Assembly: GCF_001267925.1 (NCBI RefSeq)
Contig: NZ_CP011409.1
Span: forward strand, 1,426,001-1,490,000
DNA length: 64,000 nucleotides
DNA from: Herbaspirillum hiltneri N3
Lineage (GTDB): Bacteria > Pseudomonadota > Gammaproteobacteria > Burkholderiales > Burkholderiaceae_D
Direction of reading: 5' to 3'
How positions within the stretch are numbered: the stretch's first letter is position 1; each line of letters begins with the position of its first letter. Positions 35,959 to 45,283 of this stretch are shown here, one piece after another. The notes beneath the pieces are model-generated. The model made no database searches and was not told the origin of the DNA. It saw nothing but the letters and a program-made list of their open reading frames with translations. The translations under genes and the position numbers were made by a program.

Positions 35959-37125
35959 ATGAAAATCCATGAGTATCAGGGCAAAGAAATCCTCCGCCAA
36001 TTCGGCGTGACCGTTCCACGCGGCATTCCATGCCAATCCGTTGAAGATGCCGTCAAGGCAGCTGAAACGCTGGGCGGTCCGGTGTGGGTCGTCAAGGCGC
36101 AAATCCACGCGGGTGGCCGCGGCAAGGGCGGCGGCGTGAAAGTCGCCAAGTCCCTCGAGCAAGTCAAGGAATACGCGAGCCAGATCCTCGGCATGCAACT
36201 GATCACGCACCAAACCGGTCCTGAAGGCCAAAAAGTGCGTCGCCTGCTGATCGAAGAAGGCGCGGACATCAAGAAGGAACTGTACGTTTCCATGGTCACC
36301 GATCGCGTCAGCCAACGCGTGGTCCTGATGGCCTCCAGCGAAGGCGGCATGGACATCGAAGAAGTTGCCGAAAGCCACCCTGAGCTGATTCATCAGATCG
36401 CCATCGATCCATCCACCGGCCTGACCGACGCCGATGCCGACAGCATCGCCACCAAGATCGGCGTTCCAGCCGCTTCCGTGGTCGACGCGCGCAAGCAACT
36501 GCAAGGCCTGTACAAGGCATATTGGGAAACCGATGCATCGCTGGCCGAAATCAACCCGCTGATCCTGACCGGCGACGGCAAGGTCATCGCACTGGACGCC
36601 AAGTTCAACTTCGACTCCAACGCACTGTTCCGCCATCCTGAAATCGTCGCTTACCGCGATCTGGACGAAGAAGATCCGGCCGAAGTCGAAGCATCCAAGT
36701 TCGACCTTGCCTATATCTCCCTGGACGGCAACATCGGCTGCCTGGTCAACGGCGCCGGTCTGGCCATGGCCACCATGGACACCATCAAGCTGTTCGGCGG
36801 CGAGCCTGCCAACTTCCTGGACGTCGGCGGCGGCGCCACCACGGAGAAGGTTACCGAAGCATTCAAGATCATGCTGAAGAACCCTGAACTGAAAGCCATC
36901 CTGGTCAACATTTTCGGCGGCATCATGCGCTGTGACGTGATCGCCGAAGGCGTGATCGCCGCGTCCAAGGCCGTTTCCCTGAAAGTGCCGCTGGTCGTGC
37001 GCATGAAGGGCACCAACGAAGAAATCGGCAAGAAGCTGTTGGCCGACTCCGGCCTGCCGATCATCTCGGCAGACAGCATGGAAGAAGCTGCGCAAAAAGT
37101 TGTTGCTGCAGCCAACGGTAAATAA
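35959..37125 (+). CDS. sucC: SucC, succinyl-CoA synthetase beta subunit
   Basis: ADP-forming beta subunit of the TCA-cycle enzyme that makes ATP from succinyl-CoA. The 388-aa length is exact for the family. The ATP-grasp N-terminus ([20 protein letters not shown]), the [13 protein letters not shown] loop, and the C-terminal [13 protein letters not shown] and [16 protein letters not shown] blocks are present. A 17-base gap separates it from sucD. Confidence 0.98.
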   Translation: MKIHEYQGKEILRQFGVTVPRGIPCQSVEDAVKAAETLGGPVWVVKAQIHAGGRGKGGGVKVAKSLEQVKEYASQILGMQLITHQTGPEGQKVRRLLIEEGADIKKELYVSMVTDRVSQRVVLMASSEGGMDIEEVAESHPELIHQIAIDPSTGLTDADADSIATKIGVPAASVVDARKQLQGLYKAYWETDASLAEINPLILTGDGKVIALDAKFNFDSNALFRHPEIVAYRDLDEEDPAEVEASKFDLAYISLDGNIGCLVNGAGLAMATMDTIKLFGGEPANFLDVGGGATTEKVTEAFKIMLKNPELKAILVNIFGGIMRCDVIAEGVIAASKAVSLKVPLVVRMKGTNEEIGKKLLADSGLPIISADSMEEAAQKVVAAANGK

Positions 37126-37142
37126 TAGGACAAGGAATAGCT

Positions 37143-38024
37143 ATGTCGATTCTGATCAATAAAGACACCAAAGTCATCACCCAAGGTATCACCGGCAAAA
37201 CCGGTCAATTCCACACCCGCATGTGCCGCGATTACGCGAACGGCAAGAACGCTTTCGTTGCAGGCGTGAACCCGAAGAAGGCCGGCGAAGATTTCGAAGG
37301 CATTCCAATTTTTGCGAATGTGTCCGAAGCCAAGAAGGCAACCGGCGCGACGGTTTCGGTGATCTACGTTCCACCTGCAGGCGCTGCCGCCGCGATCTGG
37401 GAAGCTGTTGAAGCCGACCTGGACCTGGCCATCTGTATCACTGAAGGCATCCCGGTCCGCGACATGCTGGAACTGAAAAACCGCATGGCCAAGGCCGGCA
37501 GCAAGACCTTGCTGCTGGGTCCTAACTGCCCAGGCCTGATCACACCGGACGAAATCAAGATCGGCATCATGCCGGGCCACATTCACAAAAAGGGCCGCAT
37601 CGGCGTGGTTTCCCGTTCGGGCACACTGACCTATGAAGCAGTCGGTCAGCTGACCGCGCTGGGTCTGGGCCAATCGTCCGCAGTCGGTATCGGCGGCGAC
37701 CCCATCAACGGTCTGAAGCACATCGACATCATGAAGGCCTTCAATGATGATCCTGACACCGACGCCGTCATCATGATCGGTGAAATCGGCGGTCCTGACG
37801 AAGCCAACGCTTCGTACTGGGTCAAGGACAACATGAAGAAACCAGTCATCGGCTTCATCGCCGGCGTGACTGCGCCTCCAGGCAAGCGCATGGGCCACGC
37901 CGGTGCGCTGATCTCCGGTGGTGCTGATACTGCCGAAGCGAAGCTGGCGATCATGGAAGAATGCGGCATCAAGGCAACACGCAATCCTTCGGAAATGGCG
38001 CGTCTGCTGAAGTCGGTTCTGTAA
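37143..38024 (+). CDS. sucD: SucD, succinyl-CoA synthetase alpha subunit
   Basis: CoA-binding, phospho-histidine alpha subunit. The 293-aa protein has VITQGITGKTGQFHT at the CoA site, the ITEGIPVRDM region, GPNCPGLITPDE, and the active-site His in KRMGHAGALISGG (about residue 247). It forms one transcript with sucC. Confidence 0.98.
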   Translation: MSILINKDTKVITQGITGKTGQFHTRMCRDYANGKNAFVAGVNPKKAGEDFEGIPIFANVSEAKKATGATVSVIYVPPAGAAAAIWEAVEADLDLAICITEGIPVRDMLELKNRMAKAGSKTLLLGPNCPGLITPDEIKIGIMPGHIHKKGRIGVVSRSGTLTYEAVGQLTALGLGQSSAVGIGGDPINGLKHIDIMKAFNDDPDTDAVIMIGEIGGPDEANASYWVKDNMKKPVIGFIAGVTAPPGKRMGHAGALISGGADTAEAKLAIMEECGIKATRNPSEMARLLKSVL

Positions 38025-38112
38025 TTCATTTGCCGTACTAGCAAGCAAACCGCAGGCCTGAAGCATTTGCCGGAATATCGGCAGAACTTCCCGGCCTGAG
38101 CGGTGACATACC

Positions 38113-38140
38113 AATATGGGGAGCTCCGGCTCCCCATATT
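38113..38140 (+). terminator. 12-bp perfect hairpin after sucD, possible terminator or terC leader element
   Basis: AATATGGGGAGC and GCTCCCCATATT pair perfectly around TCCG, followed by GCTTTAAT, a weak U-tract. It lies 88 bases after the sucD stop and 44 before the TerC start. It may end sucCD transcripts or act in the TerC leader. Confidence 0.6.
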
Positions 38141-38184
38141 GCTTTAATGTCCACGATGTCCACGCAATATTTGGGGAACGGTAC

Positions 38185-38910
38185 ATGGATTTTTTAATGG
38201 AATTGAACTGGCTCGCAGTGGGTCAGATCATCCTCATCGATATTTTGCTCGGTGGCGACAACGCCATCGTGATCGCGCTGGCCTGCCGCAACCTGCCGGA
38301 TAACCTGCGCTTGCGCGGCATCCTGTGGGGCACCTTCGGCGCCATCGCCATCCGCATCGTGCTGATCGCCTTCGCGGTCACCTTGCTGCAGATGCCTTTC
38401 ATCAAGCTGGTCGGCGGCGTGCTGCTGTTCTGGATCGGCACCAAGCTGCTCAGTGACGACGACGGCCACGGTGAAATCAGCGGCAGCGACAAGCTCTTGT
38501 CGGCCATCAAGACGATCGTCGTGGCCGATCTGGTGATGAGTCTGGACAATGTCATCGCCATCGCCAGCGCAGCCGAGCAGGCGGCGGGGGAGCATCAGTT
38601 ACTGCTGGTGATTTTCGGCATTCTGGTCAGCATCCCGATCATCGTCTGGGGTAGCACGCTGGTGCTCAAGCTGATGGAAAAAGTCCCGCTGATCATCACG
38701 CTGGGCGCAGCCTTGCTTGGTTACCTGGCGGGTGGAATGATCATTTCCGACGTGGCGATCAAGGGCTGGGTGCAGACTTACCTGCCGCACCATGAGTTCG
38801 TGGTGCCGGGCCTGCAACTGCATCTGAGCCTGCCGGGCCTGATCGGCGCAGTCGGCGTCGTAATCGTCGGTAGCTGGCTGGCGCGCCGGGCGACAAAGGC
38901 GGCGCAATGA
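38185..38910 (+). CDS. TerC family membrane protein (YjbE-like)
   Basis: A 241-aa protein with about seven membrane segments. TerC features are the LLGGDNAIVIALACRNLP block near residue 20 and the DLVMSLDNVIAIASAA block near residue 110, both with acidic residues in membrane helices typical of metal (manganese-type) exporters. I start at ATG 38185 (MDFLMELNWLAVG). Substrate metal is inferred from the family. Confidence 0.9.
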   Translation: MDFLMELNWLAVGQIILIDILLGGDNAIVIALACRNLPDNLRLRGILWGTFGAIAIRIVLIAFAVTLLQMPFIKLVGGVLLFWIGTKLLSDDDGHGEISGSDKLLSAIKTIVVADLVMSLDNVIAIASAAEQAAGEHQLLLVIFGILVSIPIIVWGSTLVLKLMEKVPLIITLGAALLGYLAGGMIISDVAIKGWVQTYLPHHEFVVPGLQLHLSLPGLIGAVGVVIVGSWLARRATKAAQ

Positions 38911-38916
38911 TGTCGC

Positions 38917-38951
38917 CGGGTGAGGCAGGATGATGAATCCTGTCTCGCCCG
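38917..38951 (+). terminator. Hairpin after the TerC gene
   Basis: CGGGTGAGGCAGGAT and ATCCTGTCTCGCCCG pair over 15 positions with two G-U pairs around GATGA, starting 6 bases after the stop. No good U-tract follows, so termination efficiency is uncertain. Confidence 0.55.
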
Positions 38952-38974
38952 TGCGGTTATAAAAATGTTCACAA

Positions 38975-38991
38975 ATTCGCCGTTGGCGAAT
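38975..38991. repeat. 7-bp inverted repeat upstream of the pilin gene
   Basis: ATTCGCC-GTT-GGCGAAT, perfect, 108 bases before the pilin ATG. Could be an operator or small hairpin. Confidence 0.6.
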
Positions 38992-39098
38992 ATGATCCAT
39001 GCGGGGAGTATGGCGTTGCCCGAGAGAAAACGGCGGCCATGAACAGATGGCCAGGCAACGCTCCTGAAAACTCGATTTTTTTGCAATAGGAAAACAAT

Positions 39099-39587
39099 AT
39101 GCAAGCGATGTTGGCTCGTAAAACACAAAGCGCCCAGCGCGGCTTTACCCTGATCGAACTGATGATCGTGATCGCCATTGTGGGCGTGCTCGCGATGGTG
39201 GCGATTCCGCAGTACCGGGATTACCTGATTCGTACGAAAGTGGTGGAGGGGTTGAATCTGGCGACGCCGGCGAAGATGGCGGTGTCGGAGACGATCAATG
39301 CAAAGGGCGGTACCAACTTCAAAGCTTTGGATACGGGCTATAGCCCCCCTGCAGCTACGTCGACGGTCGCCAGCATCACAATCTCAGATGCTGACAGCGC
39401 TGGTAACGGTGGTGGAGTGATTACCATCAAGTATGCCACGATCGGCGGCGAGGGCGATGGCAAAACGTTGATTTTGATTCCAGCGGTCGGCAACAGTGCC
39501 ATTGCGTGGGCTTGTCATGCCGCTGGTGCAACAACAAATCCAGGCACATTGCCTGCCAAATATGCACCCGAGAGCTGCAAGATTTAA
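39099..39587 (+). CDS. Type IV major-type pilin (PilA-like)
   Basis: A 162-aa prepilin. The class III signal is a short basic leader ending RG, cleaved before [18 protein letters not shown], with the essential Glu5 of the mature protein. The globular part ends with a pair of cysteines (AWACHAAG and PESCKI) that would close the usual D-region loop. AGGAAA lies 6-8 bases before ATG 39099. No other pilus gene is in the window. A terminator follows. Confidence 0.9.
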   Translation: MQAMLARKTQSAQRGFTLIELMIVIAIVGVLAMVAIPQYRDYLIRTKVVEGLNLATPAKMAVSETINAKGGTNFKALDTGYSPPAATSTVASITISDADSAGNGGGVITIKYATIGGEGDGKTLILIPAVGNSAIAWACHAAGATTNPGTLPAKYAPESCKI

Positions 39588-39602
39588 TTCGGTGTTGCCC
39601 CT

Positions 39603-39633
39603 AAAAAAAAGCGTGCCTCGGCACGCTTTTTTT
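39603..39633. terminator. Bidirectional terminator between pilin and moaC
   Basis: Seven A, then GCGTGCC, a TC loop, GGCACGC and seven T. Both tracts are present, so it can close pilin and moaC transcripts. Confidence 0.93.
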
Positions 39634-39651
39634 ACGCCCATGGCAAAGGCC

Positions 39652-40167
39652 TCAAGCCTGCGACCACGATCCCGACTTGCCGCCATGCTTCTCCTGCACG
39701 CGGATATCCGACATCACCATGCCGCGATCGATCGCCTTGGACATGTCGTAAATCGTCAGTAGCCCGACCTGCACTGCGGTCAGCGCTTCCATTTCGACGC
39801 CGGTCTTGCCGTTGGTCTCGACGCGCACGGTGCAGCTGACGCAGGATTGCGCTTCGTCGACGGCGAATTCCACCGACACATGCGTCAGCGCCAGCGGATG
39901 GCAAAGGGGGATGAGATCGCTGGTGCGCTTGGACGCCATGATGGCGGCGATGCGGGCGATGCCGAGGACGTCGCCTTTTTTTGCGGTGCCGGACCGGATC
40001 ACCGCCAAGGTCTCAGGCTTCATCGAGATGATGCCGCTGGCGACAGCGACACGATGGGTATCCTGTTTGGCGCCGACGTCGACCATGTGCGCTTGTCCGC
40101 CCTGGTCGAAATGGGTCAGGCCCTGATTGGCGTCGGCCGGTGAATTTGCGGTTTTGGAATCGGTCAT
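39652..40167 (-). CDS. moaC: MoaC, cyclic pyranopterin monophosphate synthase
   Basis: Converts the MoaA product to cPMP in molybdenum cofactor synthesis. The 171-aa protein has [19 protein letters not shown], the [12 protein letters not shown] motif, [21 protein letters not shown] and the [17 protein letters not shown] end. Monocistronic, divergent from the M48 protease. Confidence 0.97.
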   Translation of the reverse strand: MTDSKTANSPADANQGLTHFDQGGQAHMVDVGAKQDTHRVAVASGIISMKPETLAVIRSGTAKKGDVLGIARIAAIMASKRTSDLIPLCHPLALTHVSVEFAVDEAQSCVSCTVRVETNGKTGVEMEALTAVQVGLLTIYDMSKAIDRGMVMSDIRVQEKHGGKSGSWSQA

Positions 40168-40265
40168 GGCGGTGGAAAGTGAAAGTCAGTCATTACTGCG
40201 GGTATCATAGCAGGCATTGAAAGAGCCTCTCGCGCTCCACGTCACCTACAACTCAACACCAGTCT

Positions 40266-41819
40266 ATGCGTCACTCCGTATTTTCTGAACAAACACGTCG
40301 TCCACTGTTACGTCCCGCCTTGCGTGCGCTGTTCGCGGCGCTGGTGTTGACGGGCGCGATGCTGCCGCTGGCAGTTGCGCCGACCACCGGCGTCGCGCAA
40401 ACCTTGCCGACGCTGGGCGATACCGAACGCGAGGGGTTGTCGCCGCTGATGGAGCGCAAACTCGGAGAGCAGATCATGCGCGACATCCGGCGCGATCCGG
40501 ATTATCTCGACGACGGTCCGGTGCTGGAATACCTCAACAACTTCGGCTCGGGCCTGGTCTCCGTGCGTCCTGACGTGCGCGGCGAAGCCGGCTACGATTT
40601 CTTTTTCTTCGCGGTGCGCGATCCGGTGCTGAACGCCTTCGCGTTGCCGGGCGGTTTCATTGCCGTGCACTCGGGGCTGATGCTGGCGGCGCAGAGCGAG
40701 TCCGAGCTGGCCTCGGTGCTGGCGCATGAAATCGGCCACGTCGCGCAGCGCCACATCGCGCGCATGATCGGCCAGCAAAAGCAGAATTCGATGATCCAGC
40801 TGGCCTCCATCGTGCTCGGCGCTCTGGCCGGCGTGTCCAAGGTCGGCGGCGACGCCGCCATGGCGACGATGATGGGCGGCACCGGCCTGGCGATGCAGCG
40901 GCAGCTCAATTTCAGCCGCGACGCCGAGCGCGAAGCAGATCGTGTCGGCCTGCAGATCCTGCGCGACGGCGGCTTCGATACCTCGGGCATGGTAGCGTTT
41001 TTCGGTCGCCTGCAAAGCGCGTCGCGCGGCCTCGGCGATGCGGTGCCGCCTTACCTGCTGACGCACCCCTTGACCACCGAACGGATCGCCGATATCCAGG
41101 CGCGCATCCGCGATCAGCGCTACAAGCAGCGCGCCGACAATCCCGATTTCCAGCTGATCCGCGCGCGCGTGCGTCTCCTGCAAAACAATACTGCGCAAGG
41201 CATTCGCGATGCCCAGGCATATTTCGAATCGCAACTGCGCCAGAACACCAAGATGCAGATCATGGTGTCGAAGTACGGGCTGGCGTATGCGGCTTACCTG
41301 CAGCGCTCCTACGACAAGGCCGAGAGCCTGCTGCAGGAAGCGCGCGCAGCGTCGCAGCCGATGGTGCCGAGCATCCTGTTCACCAACCTCGACATCGACA
41401 TCAAACTCGCCAAAAAGCAGGGTGCGCAGGCACTCAAGGAAGCCGACGCCGCACGCAAGCAATTCCCGCTGTCGCGTGTGGTGGCGCATCAATACGCCGA
41501 TGCCCTGATCGAGGGGCAGCGCTATGATGCCGCCGTCACCTATCTGCGCGACCAGGCGCAGCTGTACCGCCAGGAAGTCGCAGTGCAGGATTTGCTCGCC
41601 AAGGCCTATGCAGCGCAGGGCAAACAAGCTCTGCAGCATATGGCGCTGGCGGAATCCTATGTGCTGCAGGGAAGTTTGCCGGCGGCGCTGGAGCAGCTCG
41701 GTATTGCACGCAAAGCGCCGGATGCGACCTTCTACGACCAAGCCATGATCGATGCGCGCGAGCGCGATCTCAAGGAGCAGTGGAAAGAAGAGATGAAGGA
41801 AACCAAGGGGCGCGGATAG
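40266..41819 (+). CDS. M48 family metalloprotease with TPR domain (BepA-like)
   Basis: A 517-aa periplasmic protease/chaperone of the BepA/YfgC type, which checks assembly of outer-membrane LptD in E. coli. There is a hydrophobic signal segment (~20-45) ending VAQ. The zinc motif is HEIGH (154-158) in VLAHEIGHVAQRH, with the downstream Glu in READRVGL. The C-terminal ~200 residues are helical TPR-like (YDKAESLLQEARAA; ALEQLGIARKAP). Assignment to BepA is by architecture. Confidence 0.9.
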   Translation: MRHSVFSEQTRRPLLRPALRALFAALVLTGAMLPLAVAPTTGVAQTLPTLGDTEREGLSPLMERKLGEQIMRDIRRDPDYLDDGPVLEYLNNFGSGLVSVRPDVRGEAGYDFFFFAVRDPVLNAFALPGGFIAVHSGLMLAAQSESELASVLAHEIGHVAQRHIARMIGQQKQNSMIQLASIVLGALAGVSKVGGDAAMATMMGGTGLAMQRQLNFSRDAEREADRVGLQILRDGGFDTSGMVAFFGRLQSASRGLGDAVPPYLLTHPLTTERIADIQARIRDQRYKQRADNPDFQLIRARVRLLQNNTAQGIRDAQAYFESQLRQNTKMQIMVSKYGLAYAAYLQRSYDKAESLLQEARAASQPMVPSILFTNLDIDIKLAKKQGAQALKEADAARKQFPLSRVVAHQYADALIEGQRYDAAVTYLRDQAQLYRQEVAVQDLLAKAYAAQGKQALQHMALAESYVLQGSLPAALEQLGIARKAPDATFYDQAMIDARERDLKEQWKEEMKETKGRG

Positions 41820-41846
41820 TCGGCGCCTCTCGTCGCATCGTCATTG

Positions 41847-42443
41847 TCAGGCCGTCGCGCGGGGTTGAGCGACAAAGCCGAACCGTTCTGCAAGTTCGGC
41901 GTTGCTGGTGCGTTGCAGGTGAAGCAAGTTGCCGCCGTGCGAGAAAACCAGTGCGGCGGCGTCGCTCCCGTCCAGCCATTCCATGATTTCATCGTCGCTC
42001 GCTGGTCGGCCCGCGACCGTCAGCGTCGCCAACACGGCGGCGGCATCGCGATCGTCCAGCGCCGCGACAACGGCATCCGACACCAGCACCAGTTGTCCCT
42101 CCCGCGTCAGCCACGCTCCTGAAATCGCTTGCAGCGTGTCGCCGGTCTGGGTGATGAATCCCGCGACCGGATCGGTGCGCACGACATGCGGCGTCAGCTC
42201 AAGATCGACATAGACGCGCTGCGGACCATTCTGGAAATACCAGCGGCCTTGCTCATCATGCGTGTAGTTGCGGTTGATGAAACCGAGCAGCGCCGGATGC
42301 GCGATCCTGTCGCCGGGAAGGTTCTGTTGCTGGGCGCGTTCATCGCGCATGCGCCAGTGTCCGCGCGCATCCAGTTTGAGCCAGCCGAAGCAGTGCGGCA
42401 CATTCGGCCACTTGGCCATCGCTTGCCTGACGACGTCGTCCAT
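41847..42443 (-). CDS. Conserved hypothetical protein
   Basis: A 198-aa cytoplasmic protein without membrane segments that I cannot place by name. It has PHCFGWLKLDARGHWRMRDE near the start and FINRNYTHDEQGRWYFQNGPQRVYV in the middle, a compact beta-rich pattern found in other Burkholderiales (family recollection, unnamed domain of unknown function). It starts 3 bases after the hydrolase stop, so it is co-transcribed with it. Confidence 0.8.
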   Translation of the reverse strand: MDDVVRQAMAKWPNVPHCFGWLKLDARGHWRMRDERAQQQNLPGDRIAHPALLGFINRNYTHDEQGRWYFQNGPQRVYVDLELTPHVVRTDPVAGFITQTGDTLQAISGAWLTREGQLVLVSDAVVAALDDRDAAAVLATLTVAGRPASDDEIMEWLDGSDAAALVFSHGGNLLHLQRTSNAELAERFGFVAQPRATA

Positions 42444-42446
42444 TGC

Positions 42447-43397
42447 CTATTCACCTTCCAGAAAATGCAGCATGCGCTGCGGCAGCCAGCCCAGTTCACC
42501 CGGTGGTGCGCCGGTGGGGAAGCCGACATGGCCACCTTCGTCAGGATATTCCAGTTTGACGCATGCGGCAGCGCTTGCGGGCAAATACTGCGGCGGCAGG
42601 AAGGGATCGTTTTTGGCATTCAGCACCAGCGTCGGCACGGTGATGTCGTGCAGGATGTGCTTGGCGCTGGCGCGATCCCAATAGTCCTCGGTGTCGCGAT
42701 AGCCGTGCAGCGGCGCCGTAACGATGTTGTCGAATGTGTACAGGTCGCGTGCCTGCAGCAGCGCATCGCGGCTGAACAGGCCGGGGAATTGATCCAGCTT
42801 GACCAGGCACTTCGGACGCATGGTGCGCAGGAATACATGCGAGTAAATCCGGTTGAAGCCGTGCGCCAGGGCCGCGCCGCCGCCGGCCAGGTCGAGCGGC
42901 GCCGACACTGCGCACGCGGCGTCGACGAATTCGGCCTGGTGCTGCGATTCGCCTAGCCAGCGCAGCAAGGCGTTGGCGCCGAGCGAGACGCCGGTGGCGT
43001 AGAACTTGCCGGCGCCGATGGCTGCGCGATGGGTGACCAGCCGACGCAAGATCCAGTCGAGCTCGCCGCTGTCGCCGGAATGATAGAAACGCGGCGCCAG
43101 GTTGATTTCACCCGAGCAGCCACGGAAATGCGGCACCACGCCGGTCCAGCCGCGCGCGGCCACTGCGGCCATCAGGGCGCGGCAATAATGGCTGTCGGAT
43201 GATCCCTCGAGGCCGTGGAACAGCACCACCAGCGGTTGTCCGGGCTGGCCGTCGACGAAATCGACATCGATGAAATCGTCGTCGGGCGTGTCCCAGCGTT
43301 CACGCCGGAAGCGCACCGACGGCTTGGCGATGAAGGTCGACGGATAGATCGTTTGGAGGTTGCCGCCGGGAAGCCAGCGAGGCGCGATGTAATGCAT
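42447..43397 (-). CDS. Alpha/beta hydrolase, YheT/UPF0017-like
   Basis: A 316-aa hydrolase. The oxyanion region is VVLFHGLEGSSDSHYCRAL; the nucleophile elbow is GVSLGANALLRWLG (Ser in GVSLG); the Asp and His are in LNAKNDPFLPP and DEGGHVGFP. These match the YheT family of putative esterases. I start at ATG 43395-43397 (MHYIAPRWLPGG). Downstream of the SnoaL-like gene, 64 bases away, and coupled to the hypothetical gene that follows. Confidence 0.9.
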   Translation of the reverse strand: MHYIAPRWLPGGNLQTIYPSTFIAKPSVRFRRERWDTPDDDFIDVDFVDGQPGQPLVVLFHGLEGSSDSHYCRALMAAVAARGWTGVVPHFRGCSGEINLAPRFYHSGDSGELDWILRRLVTHRAAIGAGKFYATGVSLGANALLRWLGESQHQAEFVDAACAVSAPLDLAGGGAALAHGFNRIYSHVFLRTMRPKCLVKLDQFPGLFSRDALLQARDLYTFDNIVTAPLHGYRDTEDYWDRASAKHILHDITVPTLVLNAKNDPFLPPQYLPASAAACVKLEYPDEGGHVGFPTGAPPGELGWLPQRMLHFLEGE

Positions 43398-43461
43398 GGA
43401 TGAAGGGCCGTGGATGCGCCGCCGCACATGAAGGATCGATGCCGGCGACGCTGGAAGGAAA

Positions 43462-43893
43462 TCAGTGCAGCATGGTTTCGGCAATCGGCTCCGATGGCGC
43501 CGGTCCCGGTGCAACCGAGGCGTGGTGCGTGACGATGCGCCAACCTTGTGTGGTCTTCATGTAGACATTGGTGGCGATGACATGCACGTCCGGCTGGCTG
43601 TTGTCGGGATGATGGATGTCTTCGATCACGTTGTGCACGGCAGTTGTGATGGTGTGCGCCGCATGCAGCTGGCGCGGCTGGATGTGCAGGCCCCCGCGCG
43701 CGAGGATTTCTTCCCAACTGTTGCGGATGGCGACGTGGCCGACCAGGCGCGCTGCGCCCGGATGGATGCAGACGATTTCTTCGTCGTCGGCCCACAGCGC
43801 CATCAGCGCTTCGAGGTCGGCGCGGGACAGCGCATCGTAGTAGGCGGCTTCGATCTCATCGGGTGAACCGTGTAACAGTTTGGCGCGCGGCAT
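43462..43893 (-). CDS. SnoaL/NTF2-like domain protein
   Basis: A 143-aa protein with the cystatin-like fold pattern of SnoaL/ketosteroid-isomerase families: IEAAYYDALSRADLEALMALWADDEEI, CIHPGAARLVGHVAIRNSWEEI, and a C-terminal WRIVTHHASVAPG. ATG 43891-43893 follows CTGGAG by 6 bases; an earlier TTG is less likely. Many such proteins have unknown substrates. Followed by the hydrolase. Confidence 0.82.
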   Translation of the reverse strand: MPRAKLLHGSPDEIEAAYYDALSRADLEALMALWADDEEIVCIHPGAARLVGHVAIRNSWEEILARGGLHIQPRQLHAAHTITTAVHNVIEDIHHPDNSQPDVHVIATNVYMKTTQGWRIVTHHASVAPGPAPSEPIAETMLH

Positions 43894-43909
43894 GTTTTCT
43901 CCAGGAGGA

Positions 43910-43949
43910 AAAAGCAAAGAGGACCAATTGTTTCCTGGTGGTCCTCTTT
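43910..43949 (-). terminator. Intrinsic terminator after the zf-CHCC gene
   Basis: On the minus strand, AAAGAGGACCA and TGGTCCTCTTT pair over 11 bp around a 12-base loop and are followed by GCTTTTT. It lies 34 bases after the zinc-finger stop and just before the SnoaL-like gene. Confidence 0.8.
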
Positions 43950-43982
43950 ATCGGTGTTGCTGGTGCGGTGGATCTTCCGATC

Positions 43983-44180
43983 TCAGTGCGCCTTGACGAC
44001 GGCGCCCGGCTTGAGCTGATATTGCGTGCCGCAATACGGACACTTGGCGGCGCCGTGGTCGTCGAGCTCCAGGAACACGCGCGGATGCGACGACCAGTGC
44101 GGCATGTTCGGGTTGGGGCAGTGCGCCGGCAGGTCTTTGCCGTCGAGTTGAACTGGCTGGGTTTGTTGAACTTGGCTCAT
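43983..44180 (-). CDS. zf-CHCC zinc-finger protein
   Basis: A 65-aa protein. Candidate zinc ligands are C21 (AHCPNPN), a His in the middle, and the CPYCGTQY pair near residue 47. This is the zf-CHCC family, related to NDUFS6 of complex I. In betaproteobacteria it sits beside ilvE (family recollection). It follows ilvE by 36 bases. Confidence 0.88.
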   Translation of the reverse strand: MSQVQQTQPVQLDGKDLPAHCPNPNMPHWSSHPRVFLELDDHGAAKCPYCGTQYQLKPGAVVKAH

Positions 44181-44216
44181 TGTGTTTCTCCGTTGCGATA
44201 TGGTGCTTAATTGAAA

Positions 44217-45137
44217 TTAAACCAGTGTCAGCCAATGCTGATATTGGGGAGCCTTGCCCGACACGACGTCGAAGAACAAGGTTTGCAGTCTTTCCGTGAT
44301 CGGACCGCGGCCGCCGTTGCCGATGGTGCGGTTGTCTAGTTCGCGGATGGGGGTGATTTCTGCGGCGGTGCCGGTGAAGAAAGCTTCGTCGCAGCAATAC
44401 ATTTCGTCGCGCGTGATGCGCTTTTCGATGACCTCGATGCCAAGGTCGCGCGCCATCGTCAGCACCGCGTCGCGCGTGATGCCGTCGAGGCAGGAGGCGA
44501 GATCGGGGGTATAGAGTTTCCCGTTCTTGATGATGAAGACGTTTTCTCCCGAGCCCTCCGAGACGTAGCCGTCGGTATCGAGCAGCAGCGCTTCATCGTA
44601 GCCGTCGGCCAGCGCTTCCTGATTGGCCAGAATCGAGTTGATGTAATAGCCGGAGGCCTTGGCGCGCACCAGCGAGACGTTGACGTGGTGGCGGCTGAAC
44701 GACGAAGTCTTGACGCGGATGCCCTTGTTGATGCCGTCTTCGCCGAGGTAGGCGCCCCACGGCCAGGCGGCGATGGCGACGTGGATCTTGTTGCCCTTGG
44801 CCGAAACGCCGAGCTTCTCCGAGCCGATCCAGATCAGGGGGCGGATGTAGCAGGATTCGAGTTGATTTTCGCGCACCACCTGGCGTTGCGCTTCGAGGAT
44901 CGTGGCCTGGTCGAACGGCACTGCCATCTGGAAAATCTTGGCCGAATTGAACAGGCGCTGCGTGTGCTCCTTCAGCCGGAAAATCGCTGTTCCCTGCGGC
45001 GTCTTGTACGCCCGCACGCCTTCGAACACGCCCATGCCATAGTGCAGCGTATGGGTCAGCACGTGGATGGTCGCATCGCGCCAGTCGATCAGTGCGCCGT
45101 CTTTCCAGATTTTTCCGTCGCGGTCGTCCATGGACAT
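44217..45137 (-). CDS. ilvE: IlvE, branched-chain amino acid aminotransferase
   Basis: PLP enzyme for the last step of Val, Leu and Ile synthesis. I start at ATG 45135-45137 (MSMDDRDGKIWKDG) after GGAGAC; 306 aa is standard. Landmarks are THTLHYGMGVFEGVRAY, RAKASGYYINSILANQEAL (with the PLP lysine earlier in the chain), DGYVSEGSGENVFI and FFTGTAAEITPI. Divergent from azlCD, which export the same amino acids. Confidence 0.96.
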   Translation of the reverse strand: MSMDDRDGKIWKDGALIDWRDATIHVLTHTLHYGMGVFEGVRAYKTPQGTAIFRLKEHTQRLFNSAKIFQMAVPFDQATILEAQRQVVRENQLESCYIRPLIWIGSEKLGVSAKGNKIHVAIAAWPWGAYLGEDGINKGIRVKTSSFSRHHVNVSLVRAKASGYYINSILANQEALADGYDEALLLDTDGYVSEGSGENVFIIKNGKLYTPDLASCLDGITRDAVLTMARDLGIEVIEKRITRDEMYCCDEAFFTGTAAEITPIRELDNRTIGNGGRGPITERLQTLFFDVVSGKAPQYQHWLTLV

Positions 45138-45283
45138 GGGAAGTCTCCGATGGGGTTCAAGTGGCAAAGACCACATTTTAACGGAACAAGCGCGTAAAAA
45201 GTTTCATCTGTAAAATGTCCGGACTGCGTAAAAATGCCGTATTGCAAGTTCATCGCGTTCAATAAAAGCGGACCAGGGCAAGA

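Noticed and set aside
38025..38184. yybP-ykoY (manganese) riboswitch before the TerC gene
   Set aside because: The conserved GGGGAGUAG 5' segment is missing; only a simple hairpin is visible. Kept as a lower-interest finding.
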